Shown: piece by piece, positions 55,271 to 64,000 of the stretch
Numbering within the stretch: position 1 is the first letter of the stretch
Layout of the letters: each line of letters starts with the position of its first letter
NCBI GenBank assembly: GCA_951802425.1
Contig: OX637801.1
Coordinates: forward strand, 2,480,001-2,544,000
Direction of reading: 5' to 3'
Origin: Clavaria fumosa
Taxonomy: Eukaryota > Basidiomycota > Agaricomycetes > Agaricales > Clavariaceae
DNA: 64,000 bases
The notes under the pieces: generated by a model
Seen by the model: only the letters and a program-made list of their open reading frames with translations
Database searches by the model: none
Told to the model about the DNA's origin: nothing
Program-made: the position numbers and the translations under genes

Positions 55271-55711
55271 GACTCCAGGCTTTAGGTGTTAGGTGTTAGG
55301 CGGCGGTGATCTAGCGCGTTAAAGAGGAGGAGGTAGAGGGAGAGCATGCGGCCGTTACCAAAGATGTGTACAGTTGTGGGTCCTAATTACCCTTTTTGCT
55401 GGAAATATGGTCTTTGTCCGCCGTGAACCCTGATTTAATGTTCCGTTAACCGGTGATTGAGAGGCTCGCTGGGCTCGTTTCGAGGTAGAGCGACTTCATA
55501 AAGGAGATGCGCCACATTTGCGGTATCCTCACCATTGATATGAAGATAGCTTACACCGCAGGCTGCAAGCTGGCACCTTCGGGCCTCTGCACCTTCGGCG
55601 TCAAACTACCATTTCGCCATTAGGCAAAGATTAATGCTGCCCTGTTGTACAGCGTCATAAACCGCTTTATTATCGATGAGTGATGAATGAGTTATCGAGC
55701 AGCCAGGAAAT

Positions 55712-55846
55712 TTACCAGATCAAGAAGGCGGTTACAAAATGTGCAGCAATGCAAGAGATGGTGGCAAAGAACCCGGCGGTCTTGCTGTATTTTCGGCGCT
55801 TAGCAGTGGGATCACACTTCCTTGAGTAGCACGCTGGTTGCTTCAT
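55712..55846 (-). CDS. Possible 44-aa single-span membrane protein, copy 2
   Basis: Identical by eye to 51893-52027, including both ends. Same basic N-terminus and hydrophobic C-terminus. Confidence 0.4.
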   Translation of the reverse strand: MKQPACYSRKCDPTAKRRKYSKTAGFFATISCIAAHFVTAFLIW

Positions 55847-56145
55847 CTAGTAATTGAAGTGTAGAAGTATTGAGCTTTTCATTCTGGCGCTTGCCTCGTT
55901 GTGTTACAGTACCTGCTGAGTGTCATGAGATCATTGCAGAGCCGACATCGTGAGAATCACTGCAACAAACACCCCAAACGGTGCCTAGCGCTTCATCCGG
56001 TGATAACGGTTAGCGGCAACATTGCCGACCACGGTTCATCCACGCGCCAGCCACGGGTTTTTCTAGCGAATGGATATGTTAGAGGAGATTTCCATAAGAG
56101 CACCAGATACCCATACACAACGGACAATCGAAGAGCATACAACAT

Positions 56146-58316
56146 CTAAGTTAGATCACCATCACAGACTTCCCTGGCCGTATCATTGGTCCGCATGATA
56201 CCCCTCAGGATCTCTTTATCCCAATCAGTACCTAGCCAGACCGTAACGTACTCGCCCAAACCAACGATGAACAACGCAACGACCTGACCTGAGAGCCCTT
56301 GTTGTCAATTCGTGCACAGGCAAACGATAGGGCTGTAGAGTACGTTAGTACCCACCTATCCAAAGCCCTTGTAACCCAAACCCGTAACGAAATGCGAGCG
56401 CGATGCCCATGGGGAGCGCGAGAATATAATATGCGACAAAGTTGAACAGAGCACCAAGATGTTGACGACCTATTCAGACAGGACAAGAATGAGCTGGATA
56501 CGATGCCTGGGCAAAGAGCGGGAGACTTGTCTACCTTGCCCGCGTAAGATGCCACCACATGACCCAGCAAGGCCGTCCACAATCTGAAATGAGGCGACAA
56601 GCGGCATGACTTGGGAGACTAGGCGGACGACAGCTTCGTCGCTGCTGACGAGATAGCCGCTGATCTATTGGCAATGATGGGTTAAATTGTAACAACGCAT
56701 GCGAGAGCATTTGCCCTACGTCTTTCGTCGCCAACAGAATGATCATCACGATGGCGCCGATGATCACGCTGAGCAGAGCCGCCGCATGAGATGTGTATTT
56801 GGCACCGAGGGCAGAGCGCGCCCCAATGAGGTTTCCGACCCGATTCGATGTAGCCACTCCTAGAATGGTACTATGAGACTTCGCTCTGGAAAGAAGTAAT
56901 GCGCATGAACTGCACCAATTCCGAAAGGGATGGTGTTCAATACTACGTCATGAGTAAGGTTAGTCCGTAGCAGTGATCCAGGGCAGTCATAACTGACGCT
57001 GATCCGCCGTCATTATTATGGTTTGTGCTTCAAATGGTATGTTCCCGAGCCGACCGGCTGCCAACGCGACAATCTCAAATGCCGCCCTGTGAACGATTGA
57101 GCGATTGGGTAGAAAATGTCCGGCAAGGTTTAGAAATTTACCACTCCGTCTCGACCATGAGAATTCCGGGTATTGCAAGCTTCCAGAATGAAACGCAGCT
57201 CTTGAAATCAAGGGCTGCGCGGATCTGAAGTCCCCCCCATGTTCCATTCCGTTTGTGTTGTGCAGAGGAGGCTGTGGCGAACCCGAGAAGTATGAAACTC
57301 AGCCAATACGTGACAGTCAAAGCCATTGCAGATCCGAACATTCCAAAATCGGTGTACAGAACTAGCCAAATGTTGAGTCCTATGTTTATTGGGCAAATAA
57401 CCACAAGAATAATTGTTGGAAGGCGCATAATTTCTAGGATATGCTCTAAAAGTCAGGCTGGAGCATTGAAGGATAGACAAAACGTCCGACCTTGGCATTG
57501 CAAATACTTTTTCAAGCTCTCAAAACCTACATATCCTGGGGCACCCCATGCGAGAATGCGGAGGTATGTTTGCGCATCTGAGCTTGTCATCTCAGATTGC
57601 TTAAGAAAGAGTAGAATAGGTTCCGCGTAAGCCCAACAAAGGCAAATCGGGATCATTAGGAGCCAAAGCATCAGCGTACACCGTTGGAGGTGAACTGAAA
57701 GGTCCGTGGGTCGACTACCACCGTAATGGTGTCGAGAGCCGAAAGCTTGGGATCCTAGGGTGTCAAGAGCAGTCGTTCCACCATAGACGACGCACCACCC
57801 TAGTGTTGGAATAAAATGGGATCATTTTTGCATCGCAAGTAAAGGCGTCGAACACTAGCCAGTAACAAATGCCAACATGGCAGAGAAGGCAGCGGATGCA
57901 AATTCTGCTGTACCAAGACGGCTGACGATTAGGACTAATTTGAAAAAAAAAGAAATCAAATCAAATCAGCGCCATTCAAGCACGTGTTGCGGATCAGCAG
58001 AAAGGTGCAAAGGGCCTCACCCGAAAAGGTCTGGATCGACATCTGGAGACTGTACGACAAGATGACTAGGAGGAGGGAGTGGAGTCAATCATAAGGCTAG
58101 TTTTCGTTCCATTTTTTTCTCCTCTATTTGCTTACCTGGAGTCGAATCAGTCAGGAGACCGCGGAAGAGATCCAAATTAAACTGGATATCCTCATCAAAG
58201 GAACCTCCATCTGAGCTTTGCACCGACTGGGAGCCCCGCGCTTCCAATGCGTCATTCCTGGGGAGCGAGTTGACCAGGACTCTGGGCAACAGGTGCGAGC
58301 GTTCATCCAGAACCAT
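56146..58316 (-). CDS. MATE-family multidrug/metabolite transporter
   Basis: About ten exons on the minus strand. The spliced protein has [127 protein letters not shown] and [20 protein letters not shown], the usual MATE order, and ends in a short tail. MATE proteins export organic cations and metabolites in exchange for protons or sodium. The start is uncertain: ATG at 58316 is the first in a frame that stays open to about 58367. The intron 57800-57859 begins GC. The gene is divergent from the agmatinase gene across about 450 bp. Confidence 0.85.
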
Positions 58317-58771
58317 TTGCGGCGGAGATTGTTCGTTGTACCGTGTTTCGGAGCTCCAGATCCACACTGACTCCCTCTGCTGTCAGAGATGACCCAAGAG
58401 GTTTTGGGGCGGAACAAGGGCAAGCTATCTAAATTATAAGAGCCATCCCTGGCCGAAGATCCACCCCCAGAAGTGGCTAATCAGGTCTAACCACGACTTT
58501 GGGTCTTATCGCCCGTCTGTCCTCTCGCGTCGAAATTTGATGCTTTCATCGATCACCTCAAGGCGAAGTCTGTCATGACCTGGCAGCCTTGCATCCCCAT
58601 ATTTGTTGACATTTTTCCTTCTCCTAACGTATCGGTAACGTATCGACTCTCGATCACACCAGGGACCTGGAATATCCCATGACATACACCGGCTCCTGCT
58701 TCCCTTTAGGGTGGCGTAAGGCTTTATAACCGCCTCGCCAGCGACTTCTATTTGTCTACCTACGTTTCAAC
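58317..58771. promoter_or_regulatory. Shared divergent promoter region, MATE and agmatinase
   Basis: About 455 bp between two divergent starts, so the genes may be co-regulated. Contains repeated CTAACGTATCG-GTAACGTATCG (58624-58644) and a TTTATAACC stretch (58721) 42 bp before the agmatinase start. No specific factor site is claimed. Confidence 0.4.
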
Positions 58772-60454
58772 ATGGCATGCTCAGACTTGGCTTTCGCTTA
58801 CCTCCTGCTCTCTGTATTTTTCGTTCTGGCCAGTGGTGAATGTCAGCATGACCAGTGGCAAATGCCGATGGGCTATGTCAAGTACCCGTATCAAGCAGTT
58901 TACCCAGGGGACGGAGAAGGCATCTATCCGCTTGGATTTTTGTTCTGCCATCCTTCTCACATATACCACAGTGACTGCAGATGCAGTCTTCTCCGGTATT
59001 TCCACGTTTGCGAAGCTCCCCTGGGTGGAATGTCTAGCAAAGCACAACAACGAGCAATTCGATATAGCTTTCCTTGGCGCACCATTTGTAATGAAACCCT
59101 TTTTTCAAGCAGTTCCATTCCTATTTCTGAATCTGAACTGTCTTTTGATTGATGGAAGGACACGGGCACCTCTTATAGACCGGGTGCTAGATTCGGACCT
59201 GCCGGCATACGCGCTGGTTCTCGACGATTGACGCTCTACGGAGGGTATAACGTACCCCTTGAAGTAAACCCCTTCCGCTCTGGTCTCAAAATAGTTGATT
59301 GCGGTGACATCCGTACGTCTCTATCAAACGGCTGCATGTATCGCAGTAACACAGTTTCTGTGTTAGCGGTAACGCCTTACGACAATAAGTGGGCGATTCA
59401 ACAGATCGAAGACGGGCATAAGACCCTCTTGCATCGAGACACGCATTCTCCCCTTGGGAATGACACCCTGACGGGGCAGCCATTATCTCCGATTTCAACC
59501 GATGGTAAACACCACCCACGAATTATCACCCTCGGGGGCGATCACACAATTGTGCTTCCAATCTTACGTTCCATATATACGGCATATGGACCCATATCGG
59601 TCATTCACTTCGACTCCCATTTGGACACCTGGAAACCTTCAGTTTTCGGTGGGGCCCCATCTGCCCAAGCGGCCATCAACCACGGCACGTACTTCTACTG
59701 GGCGAGTCAGGAGGGATTGATCAAGAACGGAAGCTCCGTTGTGAGTATCGACAATCCAGCCTTCACGCTCTCGTTTCGTTCATCAAATTTCCTAGCACGG
59801 CGCGATCAGGACGACACTCTCAGGTCCCTCCGACTATGCTAATGACGATCAGACCGGCTTCAAGCGAATCGAGGCCCGCGAGATTGACACAATTGGTGAC
59901 CGAGGGTGGTTCCGTTTCTTACCCATATCTTACATGACCGGCAGGCACGGATGGCATAATAAAGAAGATTCGCGACACCGTCGGAGACAAGCCCGTCTAT
60001 CTTTCCATCGATGTCAGCTCAGCTGTCTCACGCGGCGTATGTATACGTGAGACTGACAGCGAATATTTTCTCCCGCAGATCGACTCGATTGATCCCGCGT
60101 TCGCCCCTGCTACGGGGACGCCTGAGACGGGAGGTTGGTCAACGCGCGAACTCCGTACTATTCTCCGAGGACTGGATGGGCTTCATATCGTCAGCGCAGA
60201 TATCGTTGAGGTGGCGCCTGCTTATGACACGAAGTGCGTTGCAATGTCCTCGTCTTTGCGCGCTCATTGGGGGTTTTGATTTTTCTTACGTATATCAACG
60301 TGCAGCGCTGAGCTCACTACTATGGCGGCGGCTGATGTATGTTTTCTTCTTCCAATAATCCCCCGTTCAAGAATTTGACTTGCCTCGCTCTTAGGTGTTG
60401 TTTGAAGTCCTCAGCGTTATGGTGAAGACTCCGCTGGGTAAAGTCCAAGCTTGA
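58772..60454 (+). CDS. Secreted agmatinase-like ureohydrolase
   Basis: Nine exons (58772-58919, 58972-59087, 59159-59312, 59367-59740, 59796-59895, 59945-60012, 60079-60233, 60306-60336, 60395-60454) give 401 residues. A signal peptide is likely ([16 protein letters not shown]). The core has [33 protein letters not shown] (D-x-H-x-D) and SIDIDSIDP (D-x-D), the manganese ligands of arginase/agmatinase enzymes. Agmatinase splits agmatine to putrescine and urea; family members also act on other guanidino compounds, so the substrate is inferred. The first intron (58920-58971) begins GC; it is needed to join PGDGE to VTADAVFSG as in relatives. Confidence 0.88.
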
Positions 60455-61108
60455 CGTCCCGCTCCAAACGGTTCTCCTGCTTTTTGTCTGGGACTCCTGG
60501 GGCCTTACGTCCCTTACGTTAATGTATCTCTCACGCTCTGCCTCTTACCATATGGACCGCTTTTCGGGGCCTTTACCTTCTTCTTTCCGGGGCAGTCAGC
60601 GGCTCTGGATATGTTTGTCTGTAATGCCAAATGGCTCAAGACTTATACAATATATGTCATGGGCCATTGGTGTCAACGACATCTGCCGGCATATGGTTGT
60701 CTAAACTTAACCGCGACCTCCGGTCTTGTGCACGATGCGCCGCCATAGGGCAACGTTGTCTCTCCAGCATAGGAGTTTCTTTGTTCCGGGTAGGCACGTG
60801 AGCATGGAAGTCGGACGCGATCGCGAGGCCTCAATACAGATACGACGACAAAAATGATCTCGACGATAAGGTGGTGGTCATGCGACGAGGCTCGTCGCAA
60901 CTTCCAGATGCGGGAAAAGAACTTAATTTTTTTTTCATTTTCGCATGCTATAACAGAACTATAAGCTAAGGCGTCAGCAAACAACGGAGCTTGCAAATGC
61001 GCTTTATTAATTCACGAGGGAAAGGCAATCCAAATCGGCGTGCAAAGACGCCACCTGTTCAACTGATGATCCATAGCAGTTTCGCCAGAGAGGGCCTTTG
61101 ACCCGTCT
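60455..61108. other. Spacer between convergent agmatinase and permease genes
   Basis: Holds both 3' ends. No coding frame is recognised. Confidence 0.5.
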
Positions 61109-63544
61109 TCATCCTTCTTTCTCGCGCTTCTTTTCTCTATCCGACCCAGTGGAGCTCCGGTCCTCAAGGTTTGAGATGGGCCCGACGAACCAGTGGCGGG
61201 CTGACACCACCCATGAAATAGACGCGAAAATAAAGACGGACATGATGATGACCACAGAGTAATCTGAGCGTTCGGCGAAGGAACATCGATAGGTATGTCG
61301 GACAGCTATAGGCGATCGAAGGGACTCACTCATTGTTTGTGCAGTAACGCTCTGCGAGCCCGGGAACATCAAGAGGACGACGATGAATGCAACCCATGTG
61401 ACGGCGATGGTTCCGAGGGGCGTGGACCATCGACCGAGGGTGAAATACCCTGGTTCCAGTTTGTTTCTACCGTAAGTGATTCGCAGGAAGATGGGTGTAA
61501 CATAGGACACATAGAGCCCGATCACGGCCGACCTACGAGCGCGCGCGATTGGATAAATAAGTGATGATTCTTAGATCTGATGTTGCGCTCACCCAGCCAA
61601 TGACGAGAGGGCAGTCAAAGAAAAGCCGACTAGACCACAGATGGCCGAGAGGAACATGACGAACCACACGGCGTTTACAGGAGTCTGAGTGCTACGATTG
61701 ATCCGCTTGAGATAACGAGAGCCCGGGAGAGCGTTATCTCTCGCAAAGGCGAAGACGACTCGGGATGCGTCAACGCCTTGGGCTGCTCCTGTAACGAACT
61801 ACACACATGGCTGAGTTTGGTTCAATGAAACATACAGTATAGTCTTGCCTGCACGACAATGATGAAGCTCCAAATGACCAACATTCCCTTTTTGCCGAGT
61901 ACGTCCAAAAAGAGCTGAGCCATTTGCAATGGTAGGGTTGAATTGACCAGGTCAGAGATGGAAGAGCTTGCATACGAAGCCGCGATAAGTATAAGCCATC
62001 CAAAAATCGAGGTCGCTGGTTGACAATGTCAGCATATAGTCAAATCTTACAAAGACTCTTTTACCTGCGACGCTGACGAGAATTGCGATTGGTGCGGCTT
62101 TCGTTGCCCCTGCTATCTTCAAAAAATGAGCATATTGCAGAAACAAAAGGGGCTCCTTGCTGTACCTCTTCTGAGACATGGGCAGCGGAATCATCTGAAG
62201 GGGAACCATCACAAATCAGATTGACACAGGAGTAACAAAACGCTTACAGCCAGTGAGTGTCTAAATGTAATGGCTTGGTTCAAATTGGCTCGGCACCACA
62301 CTTTTGGAATGGACTCACCCACATCGGGGCCGTAAACGACAGGAAGAAGGCCCACACCTCTGCTCACAGATTCAAATCGACAAGTCAGCGAGTGTTTAGA
62401 ACTGGCTCACTGTTAGACCATCCAGTACTGTTCTCAAAGTCAGTGAAGGCGACTTTGGTCGACACCCGGGTGCCATTGTTCCCAGAAACTACGAGAAGCG
62501 AGGCGATAGAAGCTATGGCGGTGCCCACTGGGAAACGATAAGTAATCACTTCCATCATTGTGGACTGTAGACATACCCGTAACAATCACGTAGAAGATAT
62601 TAAGGCGGGCCAGAATCTTGGTTGCAGCAGAGCAAACGAGACCATGAGCAAAGAGAATAGCCAGCAGAATGCCATAGGTGGGGCCCGGACCGAGTACAAC
62701 ACCATTCCCAACCGCGATCGCGCTCGTGATCATCTGAGCACTGCGAGGATTCAGAATATAAATAGAACAATTCGGATCTTTTGCATTACCAGGTGAAATC
62801 GATCGAGCACACGAGCGTGATTTGACCGGTGACGTTTGCCCATCCTGTGATCCAACTCGCCAGCGGAGCATACCCAGGCGGAGCAAGTTTTGCGGAGAAG
62901 TAATACAAGCCAGCGCTCGTCCTTGCAAGAACAGTGTGAGAGGAATTCGCGACCAGGTAAAAGCACGACGACACAAACTCACGGCATAGAGGAAGCCAGT
63001 TCCGCCATAGATGCAGCCACGGTCATCACGAATAAACATGGAATCAACCAACCGAAGACCATGCCGACATGTCCGCCTGGTCGAGGTAAGTTCGATACTT
63101 GAAGAAGTGCTAAGATGAACTGTACCTGAAAGAAGAGGGAAAATGAAGACAGATGACACGGACGCAATGACGCCCTGGATTTCTTTGCATGAATATTGCC
63201 GCCGGCAAGGAATCGAGAAAACAGACCATGATACTGAAAGCAAAGCATACTGTTTCCAATAACTACAAGCCTCGTCAATTCCTACAAATCAAGTCGCAAA
63301 ACTGAAAAACATACCGAAAATTCTCGCTGGAACTCGCTCTACGAATTAAAATAAAGCAAGGATGAGACGTCAGCTCATTCCGAAGTCAGATGGACGAATC
63401 ATTCACCTTGTAGCCTAGTTCTGCGAGGCGCACGTCATCAGCGTGTCGTAAAAGATCGACGGCACGCTGGGGTTCAACTTCGACCTTGCCTAGAGGCGTG
63501 GACCGCTGGGGTTCAACTCCGACCTTGTCTAGAGGCGTGGACAT
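61109..63544 (-). CDS. Amino acid/GABA-type permease (APC superfamily)
   Basis: About a dozen exons on the minus strand. The N-terminus, MSTPLDKVGVEPQR STPLGKVEVEPQR, is a 13-residue tandem repeat, followed by DDVRLAELGYK. The transport core reads AFSIMGVIASVSSVF, GGHVGMVFGWLIPC, SMAELASSMPTSAGLYYFSA, LASWITGWANVTGQ, DALPGSRYLKRI-type stretches (ARDNALPGSRYLKRINRSTQ), SAVIGLYVSYVTPIFLRI and GYFTLGRWSTPLG. This is the pattern of fungal GABA/choline/amino-acid permeases (Uga4, Hnm1, Bat1). It would import amino-compounds across the plasma membrane. No disruption was seen. It converges on the agmatinase gene. Confidence 0.85.
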
Positions 63545-64000
63545 CGCGGGGCCAAGGTCTTACACAGAGGATGAGAAGGCAGAAGAGTAACCAGGTAAGC
63601 CCGGGCGCCGCTTAATATGCTAGATTCCCAAGAGGTGAGATCCCAGCGAGGCTCGGGGGCAACGCGAACCCATTCACTAAAACAACGCAATTCACGTAGA
63701 CCATGCAGTAATGATAAGCAGGCTTGTGAGCAACCTTATCTCTCGCATCGAGAACCGTGATTCACACGATGCGCTCAGATCGAACGCTAGACACTCGGTG
63801 CGAGAGGGCCGACCCTACGGAAGGAGACTGCCATATTACGTACCAACCCCAGAGGTGGGAGAACGTCGGTTATATGTGGTGAAAGCAGAGCTTCCAGCCT
63901 GTTCAAGAAAGAGCTCAGATGGGGCGACGAATAAAAAAGGGTTGGCCCGCATGGTCCACGCCACGTCAATGCCGTTATTCTGTGTCAATGGGGTAACGAT
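63545..64000. other. Upstream region of the permease; no gene recognised
   Basis: Promoter side of the permease gene up to the window edge. A 60-codon minus-strand frame at 63787-63969 has no family features. Confidence 0.4.

Larger units (their letters stand above)
52270..56040 (+). repeat. Tandem segmental duplication, copy 2
   Basis: Head-to-tail repeat of 46499-52258 without the 1.9-kb monooxygenase block. The junction lies at 53764, where AAGTCAACCA runs directly into GTATACCAGCAATATG. It carries its own kinase gene and 44-codon frame. Confidence 0.9.

Overview
The window is nuclear DNA from a basidiomycete fungus, most likely an agaricomycete. The genes are intron-dense (introns of about 45-75 bp). 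Their families are typical of the group: a DUF6533 membrane protein, a tyrosine-kinase-like kinase pair, a chromodomain Ty3/gypsy family, and a secreted agmatinase-like enzyme. All exon models were built by eye from splice sites, reading frame and family motifs; no search was run.

The window falls into two parts. Bases 1 to about 29,400 are a transposon graveyard. It holds one intact 5.9-kb Ty3/gypsy chromovirus (9103-14998, LTRs differing at one base, target duplication AGGAC). A second, decayed element of a related family (15276-25771) is interrupted by a solo LTR (target duplication ATTAT) and by a third, 6.6-kb element (19080-25682, target duplication ATGTC). The detached 5' end of the second element lies inverted at 27564-28499, still inside its host relic, and is tied to its 3' end by the shared duplication GAATA. 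Around these lie a hAT-type MITE, a pogo-like transposase relic, solo LTRs, foldbacks, an array of about 52 bp repeats and a tRNA-like segment. Old copies are strongly depleted of CpG. The elements also show candidate self-priming sites and a conserved -1 frameshift heptamer.

From about 29,600 the DNA becomes ordinary gene space: GDT1-like Golgi cation transporter (+), RLM1/MEF2-type MADS factor (+), threonine synthase THR4 (+), a zinc-finger protein (-), a DUF6533 protein (+) and a TES1-like acyl-CoA thioesterase (-, with a 9-nt microexon and a GC-AG intron). Next comes a tandem duplication (46499-52258 and 52270-56040). Each copy carries a kinase gene and a 44-codon ORF, but only the first carries an FAD monooxygenase. 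The right end holds a MATE transporter (-), a secreted agmatinase-like enzyme (+) and an amino-acid/GABA-type permease (-), a plausible small nitrogen-use cluster.

Of everything seen, the most unusual signals are the covarying self-priming sites, the split and inverted retroelement, CpG-restricted decay, the microexon and GC-AG introns, and the duplication in which one copy lacks almost exactly one gene.
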